A DNA stretch of 64,000 nucleotides, taken from the NCBI GenBank assembly GCA_021307315.1, contig JAJSPD010000027.1, positions 558,001 to 622,000 of the forward strand. The letters are read 5' to 3'. The translations under genes and the position numbers were made by a program. Positions 46,976-58,603 of this stretch are shown one piece after another (positions within the stretch are counted from its first letter, which is position 1; every line of letters begins with the position of its first letter). The DNA is from Bisporella sp. PMI_857 (Eukaryota > Ascomycota > Leotiomycetes > Helotiales > Helotiaceae). Below the pieces are notes generated by a model. That model worked only from the letters and a program-made list of their open reading frames with translations. It ran no database searches and was not told where the DNA came from.

Positions 46976-48042
46976 GATTAACTCTGGAGGTAGAAATCAT
47001 TGCTAAGCCTCTTCGTGGACTTATATCTTCTACAGCTCATCCATTGACCCCACGTAAAAACCAACATATAGCGCGTCTCAGGCCCTCCTGACCATGTAAG
47101 TGAGCGGCAAGCTCATTTCCGTTATTGGAGACACCACACATCTAGGTTGCACTGCATGTGTACAAGAATCGGGTACAGCTTCATGAGTCGTGAGATCATT
47201 GTTGACCAAAGGATTTCATTGATAGTATTTTACAAACTGTCCTCATGCCTGATATTTGTAACCGTAAGTCAGACCTGTAGCTAATGAAGTATCACGGCTC
47301 ATGTCGCCTGCTTCGCAGGTACGAGGGTCAGTTTGTTTGATGGAAAATTGTTGACAAATATAGACATATGTAGCACTCCGAATATGCCAGCAACGAATAT
47401 TCAGTCAATGTTTTCCTATCCTTGGGAGGTTTGTGGGGTCGCGGGTCCCGACCCGGAGCTGAAACGTGACCTGTTGGGTATGAGCGACTCGAAAAATCTT
47501 GTATCATGTTTCCAATTTTCCCATAGGTCACCACAGAATAGCGACCCGGCGCTTAGACACCAGCCAGCTAGACAATCCTTTTGTTCGCACCAGATGGGTA
47601 ATTACAGCCGCGTTGCTTGTACTCATGAGGTTCGAACGCCAGCGGTCGGCCAGGACCACGACATTCATCAATGTTCCATCTGTTTATCACACATTCAACA
47701 TTGCCACTTCAAACACCGCGCCTTGTGCAGACGTATTGCCTCTGGATAGGAGAAGTGGTAAAAATGAACCAATTCGTTGGCTCGATGGGGCTTGGAGGCT
47801 TGGTATTTGGGCCGCGCCTTTCCCACATGGGAGATTGCGCAGCCCTATGTTGCAGTCTCGGCAGGCATCACTGCATGCACAATAAATAAAAATGTATTCT
47901 CTCCTTCATCACGATCCTAATCACACCCCGAAAACATTATTTCCTCTATCACAGGTGCCGACTTGTCCAGACTTCGGAACGGTTATCACGTGACTCCTGT
48001 CAAGCATCCCGCACAACCTATCGTGTAATCACGACCTGAATC
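46976..48042. other. intergenic, 1.1 kb
   Basis: Plus-strand open frames at 47333-47749 and 47499-47885 overlap in different frames and carry no recognisable domain, so neither is called. The right end is the methyltransferase promoter. Confidence 0.5.
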
Positions 48043-48954
48043 ATGATTCCCGCAGGGGAAGAGCCTCTCATCAACAAAAACCAGCCTCTTCAAAACTACT
48101 ATGCCTCGCTGGAGTCGAGGATAGGGTACAGGATCGTGCTGGGAGGGACGCGCCATTTCGGCTTTTATGCTCCAGGAACATACTGGCCCTTTCCCATCAG
48201 TAAATCTCTTCGGTTGATGGAGGACCATCTCATTGGCACTCTGGACTTAGAGACGGGATCAAAAGTCTTGGATGCTGGCTGCGGAGTCGGCCATGTCGCC
48301 ATTCATTTGGCGAAAAAGGGGTATTATATCGAAGGAATCGATGTCGTGGATGCTCACCTGGTCAAAGCACGAAAGAACGTGAAAGCTGCGTCACTGGAAG
48401 GGAGGATCAAAATCGATAAGGGTGATTATCATCATCTTGATGCATTTAGGAGCAATAGCTTCGATGGAGCATATACCCTGGAGACATTTGTACATGCGAC
48501 TGACCCTGAGGCCGCCGCGGCAGAATTCTTTCGCGTCCTGCGGCCTGGTGGCCATCTGGCCATGTATGAATACGATCATGTTGACTTTGCCACTTCATCC
48601 AAGGAAGCGAGCACTTCCTTAGCAGCAATCAACAAGCACGCCGCAATGCCGGCCTATGATCGATTCAAACAGGGTGTTTTGGAAGGAATCCTTGAGGACG
48701 CTGGGTTTGAAAATGTTGTTGTAAAGGACTTGTCTGCCAATGTGATTCCAATGCTCCGGATGTTTTATTGGTTGGCATTTATCCCATATTTCATTTTTAC
48801 CTTCCTTGGACTTAAACACCTTTTTGTAAACACGGTTACTGGTTATGAAGGATATATTTACAGAGATGCCTATCGTTATATTGCTGTATCTGCGAGAAAA
48901 CCTCTCGCTGTGGGTGGAGAGAAAGCGTCGGGCGAGTGGAAGAAGCTTCGTTAG
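48043..48954 (+). CDS. class I SAM-dependent methyltransferase, likely membrane-associated
   Basis: One exon, 303 residues. Motif I is VLDAGCGVGHVAIHLAKKGY (residues 75-94), the acidic loop IEGIDVVD, then DGAYTLETFVHATDPEAAAA and motif III FFRVLRPGGHLAMYEYDHVD. TRHFGFYAPG near residue 36 resembles sterol- and tocopherol-type methyltransferases (UbiE/SMT group). A hydrophobic segment (MFYWLAFIPYFIFTFLGLKH) near residues 240-260 could insert in membrane, suggesting a lipid or isoprenoid substrate; this is inference. It starts 1.1 kb from the divergently oriented membrane-protein gene, with no sign of a secondary-metabolite cluster around it. Confidence 0.85.
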   Translation: MIPAGEEPLINKNQPLQNYYASLESRIGYRIVLGGTRHFGFYAPGTYWPFPISKSLRLMEDHLIGTLDLETGSKVLDAGCGVGHVAIHLAKKGYYIEGIDVVDAHLVKARKNVKAASLEGRIKIDKGDYHHLDAFRSNSFDGAYTLETFVHATDPEAAAAEFFRVLRPGGHLAMYEYDHVDFATSSKEASTSLAAINKHAAMPAYDRFKQGVLEGILEDAGFENVVVKDLSANVIPMLRMFYWLAFIPYFIFTFLGLKHLFVNTVTGYEGYIYRDAYRYIAVSARKPLAVGGEKASGEWKKLR

Positions 48955-50262
48955 ATCGTTCATGACGACCGATATTGTTGCAAACGTTCAATTGCTACCG
49001 ATTGCAATAGGCGCACTGCTTTCCAGTTGCTAGCACAAGCCCTTGATGCATTTGTCCACTTCAGTTCAAAGCCAGGTATACAAGGGCGGAGTGTATAAAG
49101 GCAGAAGATTTTGGAAGGAAGCGATCAAAAAGAAGGAACTATGTACAAGATAAATTGAGATTCAGAATCAGGAAGTAGATAGTGCTGAGAAAGATCGATC
49201 TGGCTAACTGGAATTTCACCCGGTAAACAGTTTCATACAGAGCCTAGATGGAAAATCTTGTGATACTTAGTTCGTTCAAGCGAATAACTCACGTTGTTTC
49301 AAAGATTTACAGGCAATAGTTTTTTAAGCAGTTACTGGCAGTATAAGTCTTGTATATCCGATCTGAATGATTCTCTGTCACAGTCGCACTGCATAGAATT
49401 CAAGTCTACTGAGGACTTCTGGTAATACATTCAACCAATGCACCAACTTGCGTGCTAGCACTGTTTGATTCTTTAGGTTGCTTCAACAAGTTCATACTAG
49501 AAGATACTAGGAGGCCATGTACTAGACCAAAGGGGCTCGCTTCGAGGGAAGTGTCTTAGTCAGAGTAAAGAGGCTAAGGGAAGAGACAGGTAATTTTCAC
49601 CTGAGATTATACAGAAAATGCATAGCTGTAAATAGATGGAATCTTGTTTCTCAAAAGTTTAGAACCGTTAAAGTGAGGCCTCAAGTTCATATTTATCACG
49701 GCTAAGCATTGATGAGCCGCTCCTAATTAGGTGGCCGCAAATACGGCTTATGATGCGTGGTTGCCTTAGAGGGAAGAACATGATTATGCAGCTAGGCTGC
49801 GACCATGGACCTCTCTGTAAGGGCCAGACAGCTAGAATAATAAATTTTGCACGTGACACACGCTCCTATAGATCAATGAATAGATTGATTCCGCTACGTC
49901 AGCCACAACTATACTTCAATACACACTCTAATCTCTACCGTACAGTTCCTGGACTGTACCATTTATTTATAGCTTCCGACACGGCCCTGATACGTTGTCA
50001 GCCCTGTACGTAGTGATATGGATCCCATACGCTTGGCGTCTCATATGTCCCTGGCACTCTCATTCTTGTCCCTCTCTGCCATCACACTCAAGTAGTATCG
50101 CCTGCACCACTTTTCTATCTGCACAGACTATTACTGCACTTAGCTCAGAAAGCACATTATCAGCGAATAAACCTTGTGGAAAGGTTTCGTCCGATACTTC
50201 CCATATCATATGTGTTCCTCTATTGGGCAATAGATTATTCTACGAAACCAATCCTATTAAAA
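48955..50262. other. intergenic, 1.3 kb
   Basis: No gene supported. An open frame at 49668-49859 (minus) and its plus-strand partner at 49750-50013 lack motifs. The right end is the HET promoter and leader. Confidence 0.5.
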
Positions 50263-52011
50263 ATGAGGCTCATCAACGTGAAGACTCACCAGGTTAAGGA
50301 ATTTATCGGAAACAAAATTCCCTGGTATGCAATCTTGTCCCATACCTGGGAGGAGGAAGAGGTGTCTTTCCAGGACATCCAAGATCTTGATGAGGCAAGG
50401 CAAAGGAAAGGGTTCAAGAAAATCGAGTACCTTTGCGGTCAAGCTGCCGAGGATGGGTGGGATTGGGCATGGATGGACACTTGCTGTATTGACAAAACTT
50501 CAAGTTCAGAGTTATCAGAAGCCATAAATTCTATGTACAAATGGTACTCAGAGGCGATGGTTTGCTATGTCTACTTAAGTGACATAGAGTCATCTAGTGA
50601 TTGGGAAAAAGCTACCACCACTATATTCACTCAACCTCCACTTCATCCGGATTTCAGACCGCGATGGTTCAGAAGGGGCTGGACATTACAGGAGCTGATT
50701 GCGCCTTTACGGGTTCATTTTTACACTGCAGACTGGTGTTTGCTAGGCTCAAAGAAAGACTTGCAAGAAGCCATTGCTTCAATGACTGGTATTGCCACGA
50801 ATGTTCTCCGTCACGAAATTCACGTCGCCAGGGTTCCTGTAGCAACACGGTTGTATTGGGCTAGCGGACGTTTAACAACCAGGAAGGAGGATATGGCATA
50901 CTGCTTGCTCGGCGTTTTTGACATTAATATGCCCTTATTATATGGAGAAGGTGCTAAGTCTTTTGACCGTTTACTGGAACAAATTCTCAACGTAACCGAA
51001 GACCAGACCATATTCCTTACGGACCTCCAACTGCGCAACATAATTGAGCCTAGGGATAACCCAAGAGCCCAATGGCATCACGGTTCTTTGCTGCCCTCAA
51101 GCGTCTCTACTGTAGGCCAATCCGCTTGTAACTTTCTACCAGTATTCTCAAACCGAATTCCTGATGCCCAGAAAGGTACCCGGGAGCGGGGAGTTAAAAT
51201 CAATCTGTTGTTACGAAAGCTTAGAGCCAATGAATTTGTTGAACAGTTTCAGGGACTCGGAGAAGGGCCTGATAGATCTATCTACATGGCGGCGTTAAAT
51301 TGTTGCGGGAGGTCAGATACAACTCTCCTACATGATGCAAGCAAAAGACCTCCAAAGGATCTTCAACGGAAATTCAAGTACATCCAACATTCATGGGGTC
51401 GTTTTTCACCCTACCCTCAATATGAATCGCCGTTTCGGATCATAATATTTCTCCAAATGATCACAGGCCCGAACATTCAGCCAACGGCACCTACATTTAT
51501 TCGCTTACAGCCATTCTATCATATACTACCTAAGTTGGATACCTCAGACTGGGATTTTACAACGTGCAATATAATTCAATCAGAGAAGAGTCTCACTAAT
51601 AAAGCAACTGTAAACGTTGAAATACTAGCGGGCACCCTATACCGTGTGATCTCTAAGCCTTTTATGTGTATCGAAGGACGGCGGGAAACATACATTGGTA
51701 TATTAGGCGCCCCTGAGTTAAGCTTTCCATATTTAATTCTCAGATTGGACTTAGAAGACGGCTGCCTATCTAGCGACGTTTATTCATTTCAAGATTTTGA
51801 CCCCGAGAAAAACATCAAGGACTTAAAGAAAATCCTCCCAGAGGCCGACATAGAGCCATGGGCTATTCTCAGGAACATCACTGGTATTGTATATGAGCGC
51901 CGCCGCGTGCTACAGGAGAAGTTGGAGGTTACAATTCTCGTTATCTGCGACAAGTTTAACGGACTGGCTTGGGAACTCACAATGTTGGCCAGAGTCAAGA
52001 ACATAGAGTAG
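50263..52011 (+). CDS. HET-domain (heterokaryon incompatibility) protein
   Basis: One exon, 582 residues from MRLINVKTHQVKEFIG, the usual HET start; an in-frame ATG at 50176 adds 29 residues without family character. The three HET blocks are intact: YAILSHTWEEEEVSFQDI, WAWMDTCCIDKTSSSELSEA with INSMYKWYSEAMVCYVYLSD, and PRWFRRGWTLQELIAPLRVH. The trailing EDMAYCLLGVFDINMPLLYG is also typical of the HET-E/D-like class. The remaining ~330 residues have no repeat or NTPase that I can see. HET domains drive programmed cell death when incompatible strains fuse; recent work links them to TIR-like enzymes. A NACHT gene lies 5 kb upstream. Confidence 0.93.
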   Translation: MRLINVKTHQVKEFIGNKIPWYAILSHTWEEEEVSFQDIQDLDEARQRKGFKKIEYLCGQAAEDGWDWAWMDTCCIDKTSSSELSEAINSMYKWYSEAMVCYVYLSDIESSSDWEKATTTIFTQPPLHPDFRPRWFRRGWTLQELIAPLRVHFYTADWCLLGSKKDLQEAIASMTGIATNVLRHEIHVARVPVATRLYWASGRLTTRKEDMAYCLLGVFDINMPLLYGEGAKSFDRLLEQILNVTEDQTIFLTDLQLRNIIEPRDNPRAQWHHGSLLPSSVSTVGQSACNFLPVFSNRIPDAQKGTRERGVKINLLLRKLRANEFVEQFQGLGEGPDRSIYMAALNCCGRSDTTLLHDASKRPPKDLQRKFKYIQHSWGRFSPYPQYESPFRIIIFLQMITGPNIQPTAPTFIRLQPFYHILPKLDTSDWDFTTCNIIQSEKSLTNKATVNVEILAGTLYRVISKPFMCIEGRRETYIGILGAPELSFPYLILRLDLEDGCLSSDVYSFQDFDPEKNIKDLKKILPEADIEPWAILRNITGIVYERRRVLQEKLEVTILVICDKFNGLAWELTMLARVKNIE

Positions 52012-52442
52012 AGCGACTTATGAGGCGTGCAGTCTCAAATTACTCTTCGGCTCAGAAGTCTGATGGTCCACACTTCATTAGCTATTGCTATGTTTGTCAT
52101 CAGACCATGTCACAGATTAGTTTCGAATCGAAGGACTTTCGCAATGGCGTGGACTAGGGAAGACTTAGTTAATCCTATCGGGTTAGGATTACACAAGCTT
52201 TCGACTTCAGTACCAGAATCGAAATTGGATCTCATCACCATTGCTTCAGGAGGTTTATTCATAGCCAGATGGGTCCTGACTAAGTTTTGGTCAGGTTCTC
52301 AGATATCCCTCTTCCTAATATTCCACAAACATCATTGCCAATCGTCGGAAATGGGAAACTCTTGAAGCTTTCAATATGTTTCTCTACAAAAGGGTTTTTG
52401 AGACTGTAACATAAAATCCACGTAGTCCAAAATCCTGGCGTC
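52012..52442. other. convergent intergenic region
   Basis: 431 bp between the ends of the HET gene and the ceramidase gene. The translated plus frame at 52027-52365 is not supported as coding. Confidence 0.5.
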
Positions 52443-53727
52443 TCAAATGCCCTTCTTCGAGATGCTGCTGTCAATGTCATGCGAGGACTTTACATTGTTT
52501 TTCTTTACGACATCCGGGACAGCAGTAAAAAGACTCGGCCACACCAATCGAACTTCATCCTGCTTGCCATCACGGCAATAGCTGAGCCATACCGCCCAGG
52601 TCAAATTATAGTACGCAGCAATCCCCGTCATAATATGCCTACAATATGATTAACCAAGTTAACCAAAAAAAGACATTGCGGCACTCGACTTACCACCATC
52701 CATGTCCTTCCAACAAAATACCCCACGGCAAACCAATTTCTCGCCGCCAGCCTCGCAGAACCCCACAATAGATATTATCCAGAGTCCAGACGAGAAAACC
52801 GCAAGCCACTGCGCCAAGGCCACAGCCTATCATCTGCCACATGGTGTTGAGGATCTCAGTGTCACGAGCTGCTTTCCTGGCTTCCTCCTTCTCTTCATAA
52901 GTACTTGGTTCTCCTCTCTGTGGACTATAGCCAGACTGGCGAGATGGTCTAAGCAGCTTTTCCATGATATACATACTCCTCAACACCAGGATCGTGGTCA
53001 GCAAGGCAAACGCATTTTGATGGAAAGCCGGATCTTGGAGATAATGATAGTACGCGGTTATGAAGATAGCAACGCCTGATATGCAAAGGAAGATCAACAG
53101 AGAGCGTTGTCGCGACTGTCTGTGAGAGAATAACGCATAAAACATGATACATGTAGTGTAAATCATGGAGAGTTCGTCTAGGAGCTGCATCGAATCTGAG
53201 AGTTGTTAGAGGGCAGGGGGAGCAAATGTCGGGAATGAGAGAATGTACATTTGAGGCTAGAGTGGAAAAAAATACTCCCAAGTCCGATTATTAGATAGCT
53301 GAGGAAGGCGAGGAGAAAGATGGTATCGTGCTTATGACGAATGCAGCTTGAAATTCCTCTATATGCAAGGTCTGTAGAAAATTTACCAATGTCAGTATTG
53401 GTCTCCGCCCCACGAGCGGATAATCGTCCGTAAATATATTCTTTTATAATACCCGTGATATTAAATTCTTAGGGCATAGGTGTCACCTCTCCAGATCTTT
53501 CACACGGAACCTATGTCATACTTACACACAAAGGTCGAGTTCGTGAAAGCGTTCACAATCTCAGCGCAATAACTAGTGGCGTAGTAATCCTACATCTCTA
53601 TTAACCTCGATTCCCCTGTCCGGCAATGTGTACATACCTCCTCACACCAGTTGATCGTCGAAGTCACCGAGCCCCAGTATCCGGGACCGGCAGGCGGATA
53701 TGGAATGGACGGCAGGGAAAACGACAT
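52443..53727 (-). CDS. alkaline ceramidase (YPC1/YDC1/ACER family)
   Basis: Exons 53727-53638, 53589-53526, 53371-53249, 53195-52694 and 52638-52443 give 324 residues. The head IPYPPAGPGYWGSVTSTINW with CEEDYYATSYCAEIVN is the family signature. Then come GIGLGS-like LSYLIIGLGSIFFHSSLKY with the catalytic-site His, MQLLDELSMIYTTCIM with the conserved Asp-Glu, and GHGWWHIMTG with the second His cluster, split by the last intron. Seven hydrophobic helices are plausible. These enzymes hydrolyse (phyto)ceramide to sphingoid base and fatty acid in ER or Golgi membranes. The C-terminal tail is polar and poorly conserved (SSHDIDSSISKKGI). Confidence 0.93.
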
Positions 53728-55650
53728 CGTGCACGCAATACATGTAGAAGATGGATCAGTCGCTGCAGGGGCGATAGATGGGAATTGGCAGTTGAGCTTG
53801 ATGATGGTTGGGAAGTGAAGTCGAACGCCGAGAAGGGGCTGGAATGCATAAAGTTTGGCTGTACCCGCTTTCGTCACTAAGCGAGGTTCCTCTTCAATCT
53901 CATGTGATTGATTGATAAGCCACATCATTGATCCACACTTGTGATGTAAATATTATACGAGTTTCGGTATATTTTGAGGTAGAAAACGATGGAGAATAAC
54001 AGAGGCTTATGCCAGTTTCAATATTCCTACAAACATGATGGGAAACAATCATATAAAGATGTTGGAGTATAGAGAGATAGAGAGACGACAGGGCTCCGGA
54101 ACGCTAACCGATCCCGAGCAGGGATCTTTGGCCCGAAATGATGCCTAACTTAATATTGACCGCATATGATTTGATTATTTTCACACACAGTATTCATGTG
54201 GTTGTACCAACAGCTTCGATAGTCTCTAGAAGTAATAACTTCTGAATCTCATGTAAAAAAACCATCCCAATTTATCAGGTTGCCGTATTGTAGAGTTGGA
54301 CTAGACTTAGAATCTGTGTTCTGTGGGTGAGGATAGTGACGATGAGCGGTTTCATAAATGCTGTATTTGAAGGAAGTAATTGGAGATATCTCAAGAATCA
54401 TAAAACGCCAATTTCGCCCATATAACAGGCGCTTGTTATTCCTCTTTTAGCCTATATATAAAAAAAAATTCCTTGGATAGTTCTATCTTTCCTTATCATT
54501 AAACTTAAAGATATCTTTTGACAACTTTCAAAGCTTGGGGCTCCCTGCTCCATATATCAAAGAAATGATGATGAAGTAAGAGTACCTAGTACGCTCTCAG
54601 AGAAGTCGATTTATATACTCACACACGGAGACAAAGAAAAGGATGGTTGCAAGCAACACACAGGCGCTCTAACTAAGTGAGGGGAATCGAATACCAACTC
54701 AAATACGCAATGTTGAAGCTTTGGAAGAAAAAATAATATCTCTGAAAATTCGCTGCCCAACGGTCGGTGTAGCAGCCTGGTGCAGAAGATTACAATCAAT
54801 TAGCCGGTGCTCTGGTCGCTGGTAAAGTTGTTAAATGTTCTGGCTTCGTTATTGGCGGCTACTATGGTGAATTCGAAGACCTCATAAAAAACAAAAAATA
54901 AACACCTCAATCAGGATTACGCAAATTCGCCGCTGGGATATTTCATTTTTGAGGATCCTTATAGTATTGTTTAGGGTAGGGAGGAAAACGACGGCCAGCA
55001 CGGCAGCAGCCGCAGAAGGCTAGTACACCGAACAAATAGAAGAATCAACGAACATATTAGATATAGTATATGAGAAAACGAATTTCTTATCACACTTTTT
55101 AACCTCATGCTCTAGGAAGGTAGTGTGGCTCTAGCAAACATATTCATGGGCCTATCCAAGATTCGGCACTAGCTCTCGCTTCCAGGTTGTGTAGGTACAT
55201 ACGTTTAATCACTTTACCTTGGGGAATTTCCATACTGATAACGTCTAGTTGAGCATAGATCTTTTCATGTACGGCATGGCAAAAATTCGAATCTAAGGTT
55301 TATGTGCCTTGCCGCCTTCGCACAATAGCAGTAGTGTGGCTATGTATTTAGGGCTGCTTAGGTACTACAGAGTTTAGGGCACGTAATAATACCCTTTTCG
55401 AGATTTCCAAGCAACTTATGTGATGCCCAATCATTAAACTAGCTATCGAATCAATATCATGTTATACTCAGGGTTGACTAGTAAAGCCCAGTGTATATCC
55501 AAGAAAGTTAAGAAGGGGGGGCAAGCCACAACTGACAACACATGGGTAATGAGGCGCAGTCGCGTAGCTGAATGCCTATGAAAGTATGGAAAAAGAACCT
55601 ATGGTTTGCAATTCCAAAAGCGCGCCGAAAGAATAAGCTGCTCCCTCTGA
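53728..55650. other. intergenic, 1.9 kb
   Basis: The largest AT-rich gap of this half. No gene, RNA or complete mobile element could be supported; only frames under 85 codons occur. An A-run lies near 54463-54471. Confidence 0.5.
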
Positions 55651-57387
55651 TTGTTGAGTATATCAAGACAGACAATCATATGTGCTTTTTGTTCACCAGT
55701 AGTCTGGAGGATGCCGACCTCACAACCTACTCCTTCCCAACCTCCAATTCTGTTGCAGAGCCTTGCAAACACTAGCAACTCCCCGCAGCTGAGCTCTCCA
55801 TCAGTAGTAGTGCCTGCTACGGGTGCAAACTCGTCGCAAAATCCTCCCGTTGTGCACGCAAGACAGATGTCAATCTGGCACAGACAGCCTCTGAAAGCAA
55901 TTACCAGCACTGGATTGGCAACATGGCTTGGCCTGTTTACGGCCGCTGCTGCGCTCTATGTCGCGGTCTTCTACGGAGTACCCATGATTAAATTGGCGCA
56001 GTGGACTGCTCAGAAAGACTATCGTGAGGCATGTCTTGAGGATCAGACGAGAGGAATCGTCTCTGAGTCGTGCAATGTTTTGCTCGCCACACCGTTACCT
56101 GAGCCTCCTCTCCGTGCACGAGACCTTACGAGAGTGACCTCACAATATATAGAAATCATCAGGTTCCTCTTGCCGACGAATGCGCGAGGATTCAGTGATA
56201 GCATTTGGAACTCTCTGGCCACGGTCGTGCTCTGTACCCTTTCGACAATTCCTGTGATCGTTCCTAACGGCAAATCACAGCCGGTCCATAGGGTTTTAAA
56301 GGTGGTTATGTCCGCTCTCTCGTGGGGTGGCTTTACTCTGGTTGCACCTGAGTTTATACTCGCAATCGCCACAACAGATGCATTTCATGCGTGGGCAACG
56401 CATCAGAATCTTTGTCGCCAGCTTTCGTTTCGTCAACACAACTGGACTATCACACATATATTCTTCGCCCGTGCAGGAGGTTTCGCGATGCGATATAGCA
56501 AGTTCTCGCATCCTACTTGGTCGTTGCTGGAAGTAGTAGATTTTGCAAAGTGCCTCGATAACCGAACGCGAAATAGCGGTGATAGTGTATTGCGACCCTT
56601 GAGCATGAAAGAGGTAATGTCACTTATGCAACTAGGCTATATTCCACACGATTGTCCTGTCGACGAGAGTGGCATTCTTAACAGAACGAAGCCCAACAAG
56701 CTGGCTTTTTATTTATCCTTTGTGCAGGTGGTATTTTTCTGCTTGGGATTGGCGTTTCGTGTGGTGGTAGGACTTCCCATCACACCGTTGGACCTTACCG
56801 TCTGTACATTATGCATTTTATCAAGCTTGATATATGCTATTTCTATAGGAAAGCCGAAGTCGAGCGAAGTAATTATCGAGTTGATCTGCTTCAATGGCGA
56901 TATTCCGGAGGACGCGCTACAAGTTTTGGACAAACATTCATCTCATGAACGCGACGGGAGTGTGAACCATCCTATTTATAGTTTAGTCAAAACTCTTGGC
57001 TCAGAAAGCTTAGTCGGTTATAGTATCTCACAATACGCTGTCCTCACTTTCGTCAACGTCTTGTTAGGCTGTCTGTACATTGCACCATGGTCATTAGTCT
57101 TCCCCAGGCACGCAGACGAATTGCTATGGAAGAGCGCATCGATGGCCTCGATTCTGAGTTTAATAGCTGTCTATGTATGCACCGCATCATCGAAGGCAAT
57201 CGAAAGCCTAGGCATGTCATGGCGCAAGTCGTACAATAGGATGATCGTGGTTATTCAGACGGTCGCGGGTTTGTTGTACTTCTGTGCTAAGTTGGTCTTG
57301 CTGGTAGCGATGTTCCGTAGTATATTTGAGCTACCACCAGACTCATATACTATGCACGTTTGGACCGAATACTGTCCCCATGTTTAA
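55651..57387 (+). CDS. multi-pass membrane protein, same family as 45461-46975
   Basis: One exon, 578 residues from the first ATG; MPTSQPTPSQPP at 55711 is an equally likely start. A proline/serine-rich head precedes the first helix (ATWLGLFTAAAALYVAVFYG). The family blocks are WNSLATVVLCTLSTIPVIVP, SWGGFTLVAPEFILAIATTD and FFARAGGFAMRY, matching IWTCTITMFLCSWSV, ALCALGPEFTFQLALGE and FFADSGGFFL in the other copy. More helices follow (FYLSFVQVVFFCLGLAFRVV, LTFVNVLLGCLYIAPWSLVF, VVIQTVAGLLYFCAKLVLLV). There is no signal peptide as in the other copy. Function unknown. Confidence 0.82.
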   Translation: MLSISRQTIICAFCSPVVWRMPTSQPTPSQPPILLQSLANTSNSPQLSSPSVVVPATGANSSQNPPVVHARQMSIWHRQPLKAITSTGLATWLGLFTAAAALYVAVFYGVPMIKLAQWTAQKDYREACLEDQTRGIVSESCNVLLATPLPEPPLRARDLTRVTSQYIEIIRFLLPTNARGFSDSIWNSLATVVLCTLSTIPVIVPNGKSQPVHRVLKVVMSALSWGGFTLVAPEFILAIATTDAFHAWATHQNLCRQLSFRQHNWTITHIFFARAGGFAMRYSKFSHPTWSLLEVVDFAKCLDNRTRNSGDSVLRPLSMKEVMSLMQLGYIPHDCPVDESGILNRTKPNKLAFYLSFVQVVFFCLGLAFRVVVGLPITPLDLTVCTLCILSSLIYAISIGKPKSSEVIIELICFNGDIPEDALQVLDKHSSHERDGSVNHPIYSLVKTLGSESLVGYSISQYAVLTFVNVLLGCLYIAPWSLVFPRHADELLWKSASMASILSLIAVYVCTASSKAIESLGMSWRKSYNRMIVVIQTVAGLLYFCAKLVLLVAMFRSIFELPPDSYTMHVWTEYCPHV

Positions 57388-57528
57388 CACTGAACGACAC
57401 ATTGGAATAATATCAACAACTCAACGTTGTATTAGGTAAGTAAGCCTTCCTCTTCCTTGTAATACCTACATATCTCAATCTAATATCCCTTCAAGCAATA
57501 AGCCTTCATTATCTCTAGCGCTTTAAGC

Positions 57529-58603
57529 TTAAAGAAATGCTTTAATTTGCGTCTCATTCCAATCCCAAAACTCCTCAGCGATACCAGTTCCTCCTTCAGC
57601 TTTGGAACGGGATGCAGCTACAAGATCCTTCCGAGTCTCCATGAATCGTCCCCACGGGACCACTTATCGAAGGTCAGCATGATATTAGTCTCACTCATAA
57701 CAGAATTCACACTTACCCCACTGCGCTGTCTTCTCAATCGTAATCTGTGGAGACAAACCGGCGAACAATTCGGTATAAGCACCGTTGATGACCGGATGTA
57801 GTATCAGCGTTCTGATGAGCATCCTGGCCAGGCTTCCCTGATATTGCCAGAGGTTAGAGTCGAGATTACCCGGATTCAGAGAAACGCTGACGACGCCATC
57901 GTTCTTCAAACGTTTTGCGAACTCCGTGGCCTGCAGGTAGTTGCCTGCCTTGCTGATGGTGTACTTCGCGAATTGGCCTTCCTCTTTGTGGTAATCCAGA
58001 TTGTCCATGGGAACCCCGCCTTGAGGGCTCCGCTCACCAGCTGACGAGGAGACCCAAACGATGCGTACGGATCCAGATGGCTCAGTCTTGGCGGTCGAGA
58101 TCAGAACCGGGGACAGGAGCTTTGTGAACATGTGATGGCCAATGTTGTTCACCCCGAGCTGAAGTTCATGGCCTTGAGCCGTGGTGGAGTCTTTGGGAGG
58201 TATCATGATACCGGCATTGTTGAAGAGAACATGGAGCTTGCTCTCGCGGCGAAGAAATTCTTCGGCGGCTGGTTTGACAGTGGTGAGGTCGGCCAGGTCG
58301 AGCGGCAGGAATATCAAGTCGCCTTTTGAATCCGGAGTCCGTTCTTTGATCTCGTCAATTGCCGTTAGAGCTTTACCTTCCGAACGGGTGGCGAGGTACA
58401 CTTTTGCGTTCTTGAGATAGAGTATGCGCGTTAGCTCTTTCCCGATGCCGCTGTTGGCGCCGGTTACGATGTAGACCTGGTATGGGTAAGATATGAGATC
58501 TGGAGCTGCTTTTTGGGGTACTCACCTTGCCACGTAGGTCGGGCACATCTTTTTCAGTGAATGCTGCCCTCGGCGGGAAGACTTGAGAAAGCTGGTTTCC
58601 CAT
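57529..58603 (-). CDS. short-chain dehydrogenase/reductase
   Basis: Exons 58603-58526, 58476-57717 and 57662-57529 give 323 residues. The start is MGNQLSQVFPPRAAFTEKDV. The Rossmann motif VYIVTGANSGIGKELTRIL begins exactly at exon 2. Then come LPLDLADLTTVKPAAEEFL, LFNNAGIMIPP (NNAG), VSSSAGERSP with the catalytic Ser, and the YTISK active-site Tyr-x3-Lys. The end WVVPWGRFMETRKDLVAASR and EEFWDWNETQIKAFL fixes the last splice. It belongs to the retinol-dehydrogenase-like SDR group common in fungi. Substrate cannot be told. It converges closely with the membrane-protein gene (141 bp). Confidence 0.93.

Noticed and set aside
47618..47640. tRNA B-box-like GGTTCGAACGCC
   Set aside because: No matching A box, acceptor stem or cloverleaf around it.
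47333..47885. Overlapping plus-strand frames of 138 and 128 codons
   Set aside because: They overlap in different frames, have no motif and show no codon pattern that favours either.
50176..50262. 29-residue extension of the HET protein
   Set aside because: HET proteins of this class typically begin at MRLINV; the upstream ATG is kept only as an alternative.
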